A DNA stretch of 64,000 nucleotides from JAOUEA01 sp963719165 (GCA_963719165.1 CAVRAV010000001.1:1302001-1366000); one strand, 5' to 3'. Positions 41,875 to 51,058 are shown, numbered from the stretch's first letter. Numbers and translations are program-made. The notes: generated by a model not told the origin, from the sequence alone.

Positions 41875-42115
41875 GCGGTGTCCCTCGACCCGGGACGGAG
41901 GCAACGGAACCCGCACATCTCGCGGTTGTCGCAACCTCGACCCCCCTTTAGGGTGGAGCGTCTGCACCGGACCGTTCGGTCCGCCACCCCTCCCCGCGCG
42001 TCAGCGCTCCACCACCTTTCCAAGGCGGTTGAGGCGTGCCCGCGCGCGCGGAGTCGGGATCGGCCGATCCGGGTCAGACGCAGGTCACACAGAGACGACC
42101 GACACCGAGGAGGTG
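41875..42115 (+). other. Non-coding leader region upstream of lytic-transglycosylase-like gene
   Basis: Together with the following small ORF this is the longest stretch without a recognised gene in the window. It contains a nested hairpin at 41951-41989 (outer stem GGGTGG/CCACCC, inner stem CGGACC-gttc-GGTCCG). Further stems lie downstream at 42157-42171 (GGGCGA-gag-TCGCCC) and just before the ATG (GGGG-gtgaa-CCCC). A structured regulatory leader is possible; cell-wall hydrolase genes of actinobacteria often carry a c-di-AMP riboswitch, but its conserved core could not be recognised by eye. Confidence 0.35.
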
Positions 42116-42238
42116 ATGTCCACACCCGCGACCTACCGCGGGGGGGCGAGGACCGTGGGCGAGAGTCGCCCGGGCCCGGCGCCACCCGAACGTAGCGGCC
42201 AGCTGCCGTTCAACCGCGGGGGTGAACCCCACGTATGA
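42116..42238 (+). CDS. Possible 40-aa upstream ORF in leader
   Basis: Starts MSTPATYRGGARTVG and has GAGGAGG close upstream (spacing is short, 2 to 5 nt). Its TGA overlaps the ATG of the lytic-transglycosylase-like gene as ATGA. It may be a translated leader, or simply an open stretch in a structured RNA leader. No family recognised. Confidence 0.3.
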   Translation: MSTPATYRGGARTVGESRPGPAPPERSGQLPFNRGGEPHV

Positions 42239-42675
42239 CCCATGCCACTACGACGCGCCACAACCTCCCCGTGGCGTTGCTCCTGACCGCCGTGCTCCTG
42301 ATCGTCCCGGCCGCGACGGCCAGCGCGTCGATCGAACGGCACACGAGCCGTGTCCCCGCGAAGATGTGCCCCATCCCATGGCAGCGAGGCCCCTGGTTCG
42401 TCAGGCAGATGATCCGGTGCGCGGCACGGCACTACCACGTTCCCGGAGGCGCCCCGAAGGCGCTCTCGATCGCGGGTCGCGAGTCGCATTTCCGCCCGAT
42501 GGCGTACAACTCCTACAGCGGAGCGCTGGGGATCTACCAGCACCTGAGCCGGTATTGGCCGGGTCGCGCCATCGCCTACGGGTTCCGCGGATGGTCCGGC
42601 TTCAACGCCCGTGCGAACATCATCGTCACGATGCGGATGGTGAGACAGACGGGTTGGTACCCCTGGGGGGGCTGA
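42235..42675 (+). CDS. Secreted lytic transglycosylase-like protein
   Basis: A 146-residue exported protein. A signal peptide with hydrophobic core NLPVALLLTAVLLIVPAA ends at TASA. The mature part has lysozyme-like features: the probable catalytic glutamate in IAGRESHFRP, followed by NSYSGALGIYQHL and a final helix, which is the small SLT-type layout seen in actinobacterial cell-wall enzymes. Likely acts on peptidoglycan outside the membrane. It is much shorter than typical resuscitation factors and lacks LysM or G5 domains. Confidence 0.78.
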   Translation: MTHATTTRHNLPVALLLTAVLLIVPAATASASIERHTSRVPAKMCPIPWQRGPWFVRQMIRCAARHYHVPGGAPKALSIAGRESHFRPMAYNSYSGALGIYQHLSRYWPGRAIAYGFRGWSGFNARANIIVTMRMVRQTGWYPWGG

Positions 42676-42678
42676 GCC

Positions 42679-43020
42679 CTACCGCACCGGACCGCCCGGG
42701 CGCGGGGCTCCTTCGAGGAGACCGCGCACCTCCTCCGCGGAGGTGGCCACGGCGGTGGCCCCGGGCGCGTCGCGGTCGACCACGATGCGCATGTTCGGGA
42801 ACCGAGCGGCAACCGAGGAGACGAGCGCCTCGAACGGTCCGAACACCACCATCATGTGCGGCCGCTCGTCCTCGAGCTGTCGCAGCGCCGATGGCCCGTC
42901 CACCGCCCCTGCCGTGAGCTCCCACTCGGCGGAGACGGTCGCGACCTTCAGGGCGCGGAGCGCGTCGCGATCCGGTGCGACGCACAGCACCTTGACGGCC
43001 CGGCACACGATCAAAGCCAT
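42679..43020 (-). CDS. Receiver-like protein without phospho-acceptor
   Basis: A 113-residue protein that looks like a degenerate response-regulator receiver: VKVLCVAPDRDALRALK opens the fold, then AVDGPSALRQLEDERPHMMVVFGPFEALV, then NMRIVVDRD. The position of the usual phospho-acceptor aspartate reads VVFGP and lacks it, so it is probably a pseudo-receiver. The ATG overlaps the end of corA by 10 bp and it is the last gene of the ppk operon. Function unknown. Confidence 0.7.
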   Translation of the reverse strand: MALIVCRAVKVLCVAPDRDALRALKVATVSAEWELTAGAVDGPSALRQLEDERPHMMVVFGPFEALVSSVAARFPNMRIVVDRDAPGATAVATSAEEVRGLLEGAPRPGGPVR

Positions 43021-43988
43021 CCTCGCCGCTTGAAGACCACGTAGAGCACCAGAGCCGAAACCGCCATGAGCCCGAGGGCTCCCGGATACCCGAGCCGCCA
43101 TCCCAGCTCGGGCATGTCGTGGAAGTTCATCCCGTAGATGCCCGCGATGAGGGTGGGGACCAGGATGATCCCCGCCCACGCCGTGAGCCGCTTCATGATG
43201 TCGTTCATGTGGTTCGCGATCTGCGACACACGGACCTCCAGCATCGACGTGAGGAGGTCCCGCACGTTGTCGGTGAGTTCCACCGTGCGGATGACGTGAT
43301 CCATGACGTCGCGGTAGTAGGGAGCGAGCGGCGCGGTCCCGAGGTCGGGCTCCTCCTGGAGCAGATCGATCCCCTGGCGCAGCGGCATGGCCGAGCGGCG
43401 GAGCAGCACACATTCTCGCTTCAGACGGAACAGCCGCTCCTGCACCGTCGAGGCGTCCGCCGGCCCATCGTCGGTGGCGAAGATCAGGTCCTCGAGGTCG
43501 TCCGCCTGGTCCTCGAGGTACTCGACCATGCTCAGGTAGCCGTCGACGACCTCGTCGATCAGGACGTACACGGCGAACGCACCGCCCTTGGCCAAGAGCT
43601 CCGGCTGTTGATCCCATCGCCGCAGGGTGGTGCTCAGGTCGAACCCGTCGCGCCCCTGGATCGTGACCAAGTAGCGATTCGCCGCCAGCGCGTGCAGTTC
43701 GAGTTCGTCCGCCTCGACGGACCCGGGCGGTCCCACCGGGCGCAGAACCACGTAGGCCTGGCCCTCGGACAACTCGACCTTCGGGCGCTGGTGCTGGTGC
43801 CGAAGGTCCTCCAGCACCAGCGGATGCAGCTCGAAGGCGCGACCCAGCAACCGAAGTTCGTCGTCGTCGGGGGTTCGAACGTCGAGCCAGAGGAACACGC
43901 CGTCCTGCGTGATGAGGTCGCCGATCCGGGCCGGTTCCACCCGCTCGTCGGTGGCCAGGCCGTCCCGGTACAGACGCCCCTCGATCAT
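43011..43988 (-). CDS. corA: CorA-type magnesium/cobalt transporter
   Basis: A 325-residue CorA family channel with a large cytoplasmic alpha/beta and helical N-terminal part and two C-terminal membrane helices. The pore signature YGMNF is followed by the periplasmic DMPEL loop. Such proteins carry Mg2+ (sometimes Co2+ or Zn2+) into the cell as pentamers. The ATG overlaps the mutT1 stop (ATGA), placing it in the ppk operon, where Mg2+ supply for polyphosphate chemistry would make sense; that link is inference. Confidence 0.92.
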   Translation of the reverse strand: MIEGRLYRDGLATDERVEPARIGDLITQDGVFLWLDVRTPDDDELRLLGRAFELHPLVLEDLRHQHQRPKVELSEGQAYVVLRPVGPPGSVEADELELHALAANRYLVTIQGRDGFDLSTTLRRWDQQPELLAKGGAFAVYVLIDEVVDGYLSMVEYLEDQADDLEDLIFATDDGPADASTVQERLFRLKRECVLLRRSAMPLRQGIDLLQEEPDLGTAPLAPYYRDVMDHVIRTVELTDNVRDLLTSMLEVRVSQIANHMNDIMKRLTAWAGIILVPTLIAGIYGMNFHDMPELGWRLGYPGALGLMAVSALVLYVVFKRRGWL

Positions 43989-44863
43989 GGCGGCGCGACA
44001 TAGCGCGCGACCGAGAAGAGGCCGGCCTCGCGCTCGAGGACCCAGGTGGACCCCTTCTGCCATCGGGGAGGATCTCGCATGGGGAGCCCGCGCTCCGCCA
44101 TGTGAAGGACGACCGAAGGGATCACGTCGCCATGCGTGCTCATGACCACGGCGCCCGCGGCGCCGCGCAGGAACGCGAGGACGTCGGGCAACGATGCGCC
44201 TTCCGCGAGCGAGTCGTTGTCCTCCACACTGAGGTGTCGTGCGATCGCGAGCGGACGCACCGTCTGCACGCATCGATCGAACGGACTCGACACGATGTGG
44301 TCGACCCTTCGATCCGCGAATGCTTCGACGAGCGCCTCTGCCTGCCGTCGACCCTTCCCCGTGAGGGGCCGCAGGCGGTCGTCCTCGGTCCAGGCCTCCC
44401 GATCACCCGCCTTCGCGTGGCGAACGAGGTACAGCGGGGCATCGAAGGCGAGCATCTTGTGGACGACGTCGCGGTCCCGAGGGTAGGTAAGCGCCGCGAG
44501 CGCGTGGTCGGGGGGCATCCACCGGAGCCGGTCCACCTCGGCGTTGGGGACGAACCCACCGCTCGCGGGATACATCAGCCAGTAGCGGACGACCTTGGGA
44601 CGGTCGAGGCGGTCCCGATAGCGCACCTGCGTGACCTCCGGCCCGAGCTCGCACTGCAATCCGGTCTCCTCGCGGACCTCACGCAGCGCGGTGGCCACGT
44701 CGGTCTCCCCCTCATCGGCCTTGCCCTTGGGCAGGGTCCAGTCGTCGTACCTGGGGCGGTGCACGAGTGCGATCTCGGGGCCCTGCGGGCCGCGCCGTCG
44801 CACCACGCCTCCGCCGGCTCGTACCTCGAGCTCGCCGCCCTGCAGATCGGGAAGGCTGCTCAT
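43985..44863 (-). CDS. mutT1: MutT1-type Nudix hydrolase fused to histidine phosphatase
   Basis: A 292-residue two-domain protein: Nudix domain (about 10-140, Nudix box GKADEGETDVATALREVREE followed by TG) and a SixA-like histidine phosphatase domain (about 150-290, with LVRHAKAGD, SSPFDRCVQTV and STHGD). This fusion is the layout of mycobacterial MutT1, which degrades 8-oxo-dGTP and Ap4A-type nucleotides, and that gene also lies near ppk in mycobacteria. It is 1 bp downstream of the CYTH-CHAD gene and overlaps corA (ATGA). Confidence 0.92.
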   Translation of the reverse strand: MSSLPDLQGGELEVRAGGGVVRRRGPQGPEIALVHRPRYDDWTLPKGKADEGETDVATALREVREETGLQCELGPEVTQVRYRDRLDRPKVVRYWLMYPASGGFVPNAEVDRLRWMPPDHALAALTYPRDRDVVHKMLAFDAPLYLVRHAKAGDREAWTEDDRLRPLTGKGRRQAEALVEAFADRRVDHIVSSPFDRCVQTVRPLAIARHLSVEDNDSLAEGASLPDVLAFLRGAAGAVVMSTHGDVIPSVVLHMAERGLPMRDPPRWQKGSTWVLEREAGLFSVARYVAPP

Positions 44864-44864
44864 C

Positions 44865-46358
44865 TCACGGCCGCCAGAATCGATGCTTCTTGGGCCGCAA
44901 GGCTTTCCATGCAACGGGCCACGCGGCACGCGCCTCGGACTGCGCGAGGTGCTCATGCCCGGCCAGCTCTCCCGCCACGAACGCGCCGCGCGCAGCGGTC
45001 CCGCCCGCCTGGGCGCGCAGCCATGCGATGGCCAACACGGCGTCCTGATGCTCACCGAGGACGGTCTGCAGATCCGCCGCGCGACGGGCGAACCGCCGGG
45101 CGGGCTTGCCGAAGATCGGGATCATCGCCTCGGCGGCGTACCGGACGCGCTTCGCGCGGATCCGAGCCTTGTGAAGGTCTCCGTCGCTCGACATGGGGCC
45201 GAGCTCGCGGCAGGTGCGCCGCAGATGAGCCCAGGGCCCCTCCATGAGTTCCCCCATGATCTCGTCGGCGGGGCGCCGCGTGAACTCCGGCAGCACCGCG
45301 GGCTCGGTCGCGGCCGCAACCACGCGGTCGAGCAAGGAGAGGTAGCGCGGTTCGCGCATCGCCGACATGAGGTCCATGCGGGCCGCGTCCCGCTCGGTGC
45401 GCACGCGATCGAGGAGCTTGGGAGCCGCCTCGACGTCGTCATCCGGGAGCGATCTGATCCGCAGTCGGAGACGCTCGTCCAACACGTCGAGGTCCCGCAC
45501 GGTCCCCAACTCCCGGCCGAGCCAATCCAGTTCCTCTCGCAGGTCTGAGACCCAGGACGGATCCAGGAGGGACCGATACGTCCGAAGGTCCGAGCGCAGG
45601 CGCCGGGTCGCCACGCGCGCCTGGTGCACCGCCTCCGGATCCTCGCCCAACCTCACGCCCGCGTCGTGGCGAATGATCCGCTCGGCCGATCCCGCGATGG
45701 ACGCCCGGACGACGTCGACGACGGTGGCCCCACGCTCCAGCTCGGCGGTGCATACCTCGGGAGCTTCCGCCGAACGCGGCTGAAGGGCCCGCACGAACTT
45801 CGGAACCTCGCTGCGAGCCTCGACTCCGCCGGAGTCCAAACGCGCCACGATCGACCGTAGGATTTCGTCATCGGCGCTGGGGGCGAGCTCCACCTCGACC
45901 TCTCGGAAGCGCCCGGCCACCCGGCGCCCGTCCAGCACCGATACCTCGTCGTCCACGACCTCCGCGACCCGTCCGTTGTCGTCCACGTCGATCCCCAACC
46001 GACGCCGCACGGTCTGAAGCCGGACGGCGAGTCGCACCGGGGCGGTGCGCACGTACCCGCGCACCAGGTCCACCGCGCCCTCCGGGGGCCGCCCGGGGCC
46101 CGCCTCGAAGGAACGCTCATCGCGCTCGAACCGGCCTGCGTTCACCGAGATCGGCAACTTGACCGTCCAGCCCTCCCCCGTTCGATAGCGCAGCGCGCAT
46201 CCCCATCGGGCGAGACGCAGATCAGGCGTGTCGTAATAGCTCGCCATGAACCGGCTCGAGCCCTCGTCGACGGCGACGGCGCCGGGCACGACCTCCGTGA
46301 GATCGGGGATCTGGAACATGGGACCTACGGCGAGTTTCACCTCACGCTCGACGGTCAT
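44865..46358 (-). CDS. CYTH-CHAD domain protein
   Basis: A 497-residue protein with an N-terminal CYTH (triphosphate tunnel) domain starting EREVKLAVG, which keeps the ExExK signature, and a C-terminal CHAD helical domain (about 205-490) with conserved histidines (VHQARVATRRLRSDLRTY, LHKARIRAKRVRYAAEA). CHAD domains bind polyphosphate. The gene overlaps ppk (ATGA), so the two products are made together and probably meet on polyphosphate; the CYTH domain may hydrolyse inorganic triphosphate or be inactive. Confidence 0.93.
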   Translation of the reverse strand: MTVEREVKLAVGPMFQIPDLTEVVPGAVAVDEGSSRFMASYYDTPDLRLARWGCALRYRTGEGWTVKLPISVNAGRFERDERSFEAGPGRPPEGAVDLVRGYVRTAPVRLAVRLQTVRRRLGIDVDDNGRVAEVVDDEVSVLDGRRVAGRFREVEVELAPSADDEILRSIVARLDSGGVEARSEVPKFVRALQPRSAEAPEVCTAELERGATVVDVVRASIAGSAERIIRHDAGVRLGEDPEAVHQARVATRRLRSDLRTYRSLLDPSWVSDLREELDWLGRELGTVRDLDVLDERLRLRIRSLPDDDVEAAPKLLDRVRTERDAARMDLMSAMREPRYLSLLDRVVAAATEPAVLPEFTRRPADEIMGELMEGPWAHLRRTCRELGPMSSDGDLHKARIRAKRVRYAAEAMIPIFGKPARRFARRAADLQTVLGEHQDAVLAIAWLRAQAGGTAARGAFVAGELAGHEHLAQSEARAAWPVAWKALRPKKHRFWRP

Positions 46359-48430
46359 GACGTGCCTTCGGCCCTGGCGACCGCGAGCTCCTGTAGGGCT
46401 CGATGGGCGTTCACGCCCCGCGTCGTGGGCACGCGGTGCCAGTCGCCTCCTCCGTCGAGCTCCCAGGCCAGCTCGTCATCTTCGAGTTCGATGCGCAGCA
46501 CCTCGTCGACGCGCGCCTGCAAGGCGGGGTCCAGCACCGGCGTGAGCGCCTCCACGCGCCGGTCGAGGTTGCGCGGCATCATGTCGGCCGAGCCGATGAG
46601 GTAGTCGTAGCCGCGCGCCTCGCTGCCGAACCGGTACACCCGCGAATGCTCCAAGAATCGGCCCACGAGCGAGCGAGCTCGGATCGTCTCCGACATGCCC
46701 GGGACGCCCGGTCGCAGGCAGCAGATCCCACGCACCAGCAGGTCGATCTGGGTCCTCTGCTGCGATGCCTCGTACAACGCGTCGATCAGGTCGACGTCTA
46801 CCAGGCTGTTCATCTTCAACACGATGGAGCCGTCGTCGTGCTGCGCCTCGCGGCGGATCAACGCCTCCAGGCCCGGACGCATGGACACGGGCGCGACGAG
46901 CAGCTTGCGGTACTCGCGCTGCCGGCTGTACCCCGTGAGGAGGTTGAAGAGGTCGGTGAGGTCGGCGCCGAGGTCGGGGTCGGAGGTGAGCAGCCCGAAG
47001 TCCTCGTAGAGGCGCGCCGTCTTGGGGTTGTAGTTGCCCGTGCCGATGTGGGCGTAGCGTCGGATGCCCTCCTCCTCCTGGCGCACGACGAGGCAGGTCT
47101 TCGCGTGCGTCTTGAGCCCCACGACCCCGTACACCACGTGGACGCCCGCGTGCTCCAGCTCGCGAGCGAAGGTGATGTTGGCCTCCTCGTCGAAGCGCGC
47201 CTTGAGCTCCACCAGCGCCACGACCTGCTTGCCCGACTGCGAGGCTCGGATCAGGGCCCTGATGATCCGGCTTTCCGACGACGTCCGATACAGCGTCTGC
47301 TTGATAGCGAGCACGTTGGGATCGGCGGCCGCCTGTGCCACGAACTCCTCCACCGTGGCGGAGAACGACTCGTAGGGATGGTGCACCAAGATGTCGTGAT
47401 CACGCAGCGTGGCGAGGATGTCCGGTGCGACGTCGGTCACCTGCAACTCTGCGGGCGTCACCGGCGTCCAGGGGGCATCCTTCAGGTCCGGGCGGTCCAG
47501 CTCGACGAAGAACCAGAGCCCTGCGGTGTCGATCAACCCCTCGGTAACGAAGACCTGTGGCTCGTCCAGACCCATCTCCCGCATGAGCAGGCTGCGCACC
47601 TCGTCCGTCATGCCGGGGTCGATCTCCAAGCGGATGGGGGTGGCGCCCCGTTGGCGTCGCTGCAGGACCGTCTCGATGGCGGCGAGGAGGTCGTCGGCCT
47701 CCTCCTCCTCGACCTCGACGTCGGCGTCGCGCGTGACGCGGAACACGTGGAAGGTGACGAGGTCCATCCCCGGGAACAGCTGGTCGAGGTGCGCTGCGAT
47801 GACCTGCTCGAGCGGCACGAACCGTTCTCCGTCGGGGAGCGCCGTGAACCGCGGCAACAGCGGGGGGACCTTGACGCGGGCGAACCGGCGCAGGCCCGTG
47901 TGCGGGTCGCGCACCACGGCCGCGAGGTTCAAGGAGAGGTTCGAGATGTAGGGGAACGGGTGGGCCGGATCCACCGACAGCGGCGTGAGGACCGGGAAGA
48001 TCCGGTCGCGGAACCGCCGGGCAAGGAACGCCCGGTCGTCCTCGTCGAGTTGTTCCCAGTCGATGATGCGGATCCGGTTTTTCTCGAGGGCAGGCTTCAG
48101 TTCCGTGAGCCACACCGTCTCCGCCCGGTCGGAGAGCTGCACCACCTTGCGGCGGACGCCCTCGAGCTGTTCCACGGGGGTCATCCCATCGGGAGTGGCG
48201 GCCGTCACACCCGCCTCGACCTGCTCCTCGAGCCCGGACACTCGGATCTGGAAGAACTCGTCCAGGTTGCTCGCGAATATCGAGAGGAACTTCACCCGCT
48301 CCAGCAGCGGCCGCTCGGGATCCTCCGCCAGGGCGAGGACGCGCGCGTCGAACTCAAGCCACGACAGCTCCCGGTTGATGAAGCGGTTGATCGTGGACCC
48401 GGCGAGGTCAGGGAAAGGGGCATGGGTCAT
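46355..48430 (-). CDS. ppk1: Polyphosphate kinase 1
   Basis: Reversibly polymerises the ATP gamma-phosphate into polyphosphate. The 691-residue protein matches PPK1 throughout: FINRELSWLEFDARVLALA at the start, the phospho-histidine in VGLKTHAKTCLVV and the second histidine in YAHIGTGNYNP, with the late GSADMMPRNLDRRVE motif. The ATG at 48430 has GGAGG 7 nt upstream; the open frame continues far upstream but without family sequence. First gene of the operon ppk-CYTH/CHAD-mutT1-corA-pseudoreceiver. The pst/pho genes lie about 1 kb away. Confidence 0.97.
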   Translation of the reverse strand: MTHAPFPDLAGSTINRFINRELSWLEFDARVLALAEDPERPLLERVKFLSIFASNLDEFFQIRVSGLEEQVEAGVTAATPDGMTPVEQLEGVRRKVVQLSDRAETVWLTELKPALEKNRIRIIDWEQLDEDDRAFLARRFRDRIFPVLTPLSVDPAHPFPYISNLSLNLAAVVRDPHTGLRRFARVKVPPLLPRFTALPDGERFVPLEQVIAAHLDQLFPGMDLVTFHVFRVTRDADVEVEEEEADDLLAAIETVLQRRQRGATPIRLEIDPGMTDEVRSLLMREMGLDEPQVFVTEGLIDTAGLWFFVELDRPDLKDAPWTPVTPAELQVTDVAPDILATLRDHDILVHHPYESFSATVEEFVAQAAADPNVLAIKQTLYRTSSESRIIRALIRASQSGKQVVALVELKARFDEEANITFARELEHAGVHVVYGVVGLKTHAKTCLVVRQEEEGIRRYAHIGTGNYNPKTARLYEDFGLLTSDPDLGADLTDLFNLLTGYSRQREYRKLLVAPVSMRPGLEALIRREAQHDDGSIVLKMNSLVDVDLIDALYEASQQRTQIDLLVRGICCLRPGVPGMSETIRARSLVGRFLEHSRVYRFGSEARGYDYLIGSADMMPRNLDRRVEALTPVLDPALQARVDEVLRIELEDDELAWELDGGGDWHRVPTTRGVNAHRALQELAVARAEGTS

Positions 48431-48591
48431 GGGCAGGCCTCCTATCGTAGGGGGCCTGGCATGAGAGCTGCAACGGGTCCGTCGGGCCCGGATGTTCCGC
48501 CTGCCTTCGCCACGCGTCCATGCCTCGGCATGCTGCCGGTCACTCGACGCTGTCAGCCTCGCGGTACGGCGTCGAGCGGCAGGAGGAACCC

Positions 48592-49677
48592 GTGGCATCG
48601 GATGCACGCGAGAGGTACTTCGAAGCGGAGAGGGGGCGCCCAGCCCCCCGGCAGGCAGGAGGGCTCGAGACCCTCGGTGCGCCCGGCCCGTCGCCCGATC
48701 CACCGGGACGCCCGGCGCCCGTGCGGGTCCTGTGCATCGGGGCCACGGGCCAGAGTGGCTCGACCTTGCTCTCGCGCCTGCTTGGGCGACTCCCGGGCTT
48801 CGTGGCCGTGGGAGAGGTCGGCCGCATCTGGGACAAGGGGTTGGTCGAAGACATGGCGTGCGGATGCGGCCGCCCCTTCCGCTCGTGTCCATTCTGGACG
48901 AGCGTGGGACGGGAGGCGTTCGGTGGCTGGGACGAAATCGACCTCAGCGAGGCGATCCGCTTGCGTGACGCCGTCACGCTGAAGAGCCGCCGACTTCCTC
49001 ACGCCGTCGCGCTGCCTTTCATCTTGCATCCGGACGCCTGGCCGGCCTTGCGTGAGGATCTCATCGTCTACGGGTCGCTCCTGGGCCGCGTCTACCGGGC
49101 CCTGGACCGCATCGCGCAGGGACGGATCGTCGTGGACTCCATGAAGCTCCCCGGTCACGTGTACCTCGCGAGCACCTTGGAGGAGCTCGACGTGCGTGTG
49201 GCCCATCTCACCCGCGACCCTCGCGGCTATGCCTTCTCGAACACGAGATGGATCCCCCGCCAAGGGGCGATCGACGGCGCCTTCCGGGCGCGCCGGAGCG
49301 CACGGAAGAGCGCGGTGAAATGGACCTGGTGCAACCTGGCCTTCGCGTGGCTCGCCCGAACGGGCACGACGACCGCTCACGTGCGGTACGAGGACCTCGT
49401 CCGCGATCCGGCGGGCACCTTGCGGCGCATCGCCACGACGGCGGGCGTCGAGCTAACGGGCGACGACCTGTCCTTCCTCGGAAACGGCGAGGTGGAACTC
49501 GCGACCCAACACATCGCGGCCGGGAGCCGGGGCCGGATGGCCACCGGATGGACGCCGCTCGTGGCCGATGAGGAGTGGCGGCGATCGTACCCCGCCCGGG
49601 ACCGCCACGCCGTGGAGGCCCTCACCTGGCCGCTCCGTCGGGGCTACGGCTACGGCGCGGACGAGCGAGCCGACTGA
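48592..49677 (+). CDS. Sulfotransferase family protein
   Basis: A 361-residue PAPS-dependent sulfotransferase-like protein. The 5'-phosphosulfate loop is TGQSGSTLLSRLLG, near residue 50, and the 3'-phosphate region is LTRDPRGYAFSNTRW. The late HVRYEDLVRDP motif is also typical. A cysteine-rich segment (CGCGRPFRSCPFW) follows the first helix. The acceptor substrate is unknown. GTG 48592 was chosen because AGGAGGA lies just upstream; an upstream ATG at 48520 gives only low-complexity sequence. The 3' end overlaps phoB by 28 bp on the opposite strand. Confidence 0.82.
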   Translation: MASDARERYFEAERGRPAPRQAGGLETLGAPGPSPDPPGRPAPVRVLCIGATGQSGSTLLSRLLGRLPGFVAVGEVGRIWDKGLVEDMACGCGRPFRSCPFWTSVGREAFGGWDEIDLSEAIRLRDAVTLKSRRLPHAVALPFILHPDAWPALREDLIVYGSLLGRVYRALDRIAQGRIVVDSMKLPGHVYLASTLEELDVRVAHLTRDPRGYAFSNTRWIPRQGAIDGAFRARRSARKSAVKWTWCNLAFAWLARTGTTTAHVRYEDLVRDPAGTLRRIATTAGVELTGDDLSFLGNGEVELATQHIAAGSRGRMATGWTPLVADEEWRRSYPARDRHAVEALTWPLRRGYGYGADERAD

Positions 49678-50381
49678 TCCATGCGTCGATCGACGAACTT
49701 GTATCCCAATCCTCGCACCGTGATGAGGTGCTCGGGGTCGTGTGGATCGTGCTCGACCTTCTGCCTGATGCGCTTCACGTGCACGTCGAGCGTCTTCGTA
49801 TCCCCCACGTAGTCGCTCCCCCAGACGTCCTCGATCAAGAACAGTCGCGTGAGCAAACGATCCTTCCGGCGCAGGAAGGCCTCCAGCAGCTCGAACTCCT
49901 TCGGTGGGAACGCCACGAGATCTCCCTGAACCGACACCTCATGGCGAGCCACATCCATCCGCACCGGACCGCCCGTGAGGATCTCTTCCGGGGGCAGGGC
50001 GGTTCCGATCGCGGCCCGGCGAAGATGTGCACGCACCCGTGAGACCAGTTCCCGCACCGAGAAGGGCTTCGTGACGTAGTCGTCGGCCCCCAATTCCAGC
50101 CCCATCACCTTGTCGGACTCGGCGTCTTTGGCCGTGACCATGATGATCGGAACGGCCGAGTCCTGACGGATGAGGCGGCACACGTCCAAGCCGGACATCT
50201 CGGGAAGCATCAGGTCCAAGATCACGAGGGCGGGATGGAAGTCGGCGAAACGCTCCATCGCCCTGCGTCCGTCCGAGGCCACGGCGACGTCGAACCCCTC
50301 GCGCTCGAGGTTGTAGCGAACCGAGTCGGCGAGCGACTCTTCGTCTTCGACGATCAAGATGCGCGGCGTCGAGCGGTTCAT
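49650..50381 (-). CDS. phoB: OmpR/PhoB-type response regulator of the phosphate regulon
   Basis: A 243-residue response regulator: receiver with acidic residues E12/D13, phospho-acceptor D56 (VILDLMLPEM), T83 and K105 (TKPF), then a winged-helix DNA-binding domain (about 140-230, FPPKEFELLEAFLRRKDRLL and the DVHVKRIRQKV recognition helix). In actinobacteria this protein is called PhoP or RegX3. It is the last gene of the pst operon, overlapping phoU (ATGA), and its partner kinase is the divergent phoR-type gene at 55080. Confidence 0.92.
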   Translation of the reverse strand: MNRSTPRILIVEDEESLADSVRYNLEREGFDVAVASDGRRAMERFADFHPALVILDLMLPEMSGLDVCRLIRQDSAVPIIMVTAKDAESDKVMGLELGADDYVTKPFSVRELVSRVRAHLRRAAIGTALPPEEILTGGPVRMDVARHEVSVQGDLVAFPPKEFELLEAFLRRKDRLLTRLFLIEDVWGSDYVGDTKTLDVHVKRIRQKVEHDPHDPEHLITVRGLGYKFVDRRMDQSARSSAP

Positions 50382-51058
50382 GCATCCTCGTGCGAGGCGT
50401 CCGTGAATTCCCGGAATTCCCCCGTGATCAGGTACGAGACCTGCTCGCCGATGTCGACCGCGTTGTCGCCGACGCGCTCCAGGGCCCGGGCCGCCATGTT
50501 CATGTGCATGCCCCAGTCCAGCGCCGCCGCATCGTCGGCGAGCTTGAGCGCCTCCAGGTGGGTCGCACGATTCAGGCGATCGACGGGGTCGTCCATCGTC
50601 GTGAGGGTGCCGCAGAGTTCGATGTCGCGGCTCGCGAGCGCTTCCATCGCGGTGCGGACCATCCGCACGACGATGGTCCCCATCTCTCCCAGCTGCTGGC
50701 GGAGCGAATCGCTCCCGGGGAGGCTCGACGTGGCGAGATGGAGCTTGGCGACGTTCACCGCCTGGTCGCCGATGCGTTCCAGGTGCAGGCAGCAGTGCAT
50801 GAGCGTCGAGACGAGGCGCAGGTCGGAAGCCACGGGCGCTTGGAGGGCCAGCAACGCCAGCACGCCTTGATCGATCTGCAGGTAGAGGGTGTCGATCGCG
50901 TCGTCCCCAGCGATCACCCGCGTCGACCGCTCGGCGTCGTTCTCGACCAGTGCGGCGACCGCCTCGTGCACCGCGTTCCCGGAGAGTTCGCCCAGTCGCT
51001 GCAGATCCCCCTCGAGAGTTTCGAGCTCTTCGTGGAACTTCTTCCTCGTCCCTTGCAT
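50378..51058 (-). CDS. phoU: Phosphate transport regulator PhoU
   Basis: A 226-residue all-helical protein of two PhoU repeats, with the metal-binding-type motifs HLERIGDQAVNVAK and ALERVGDNAVDIGE in the two halves. It links the state of the Pst transporter to the PhoR kinase and dampens phosphate uptake. The ATG at 51058 forms TGATG with the pstB stop. Reading further upstream in the same frame gives only pstB antisense-frame sequence. Confidence 0.95.
   Translation of the reverse strand: MQGTRKKFHEELETLEGDLQRLGELSGNAVHEAVAALVENDAERSTRVIAGDDAIDTLYLQIDQGVLALLALQAPVASDLRLVSTLMHCCLHLERIGDQAVNVAKLHLATSSLPGSDSLRQQLGEMGTIVVRMVRTAMEALASRDIELCGTLTTMDDPVDRLNRATHLEALKLADDAAALDWGMHMNMAARALERVGDNAVDIGEQVSYLITGEFREFTDASHEDA

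Noticed and set aside
42100..42234. ydaO-type c-di-AMP riboswitch
   Set aside because: Only a GGGGTGAA-like string close to the start codon is suggestive; the other conserved core segments could not be found by eye, so it is kept as a possibility in the leader entry and not called.
46403..48982. 859-codon plus-strand open frame opposite ppk
   Set aside because: Antisense shadow of a clear polyphosphate kinase; biased composition and no domain.
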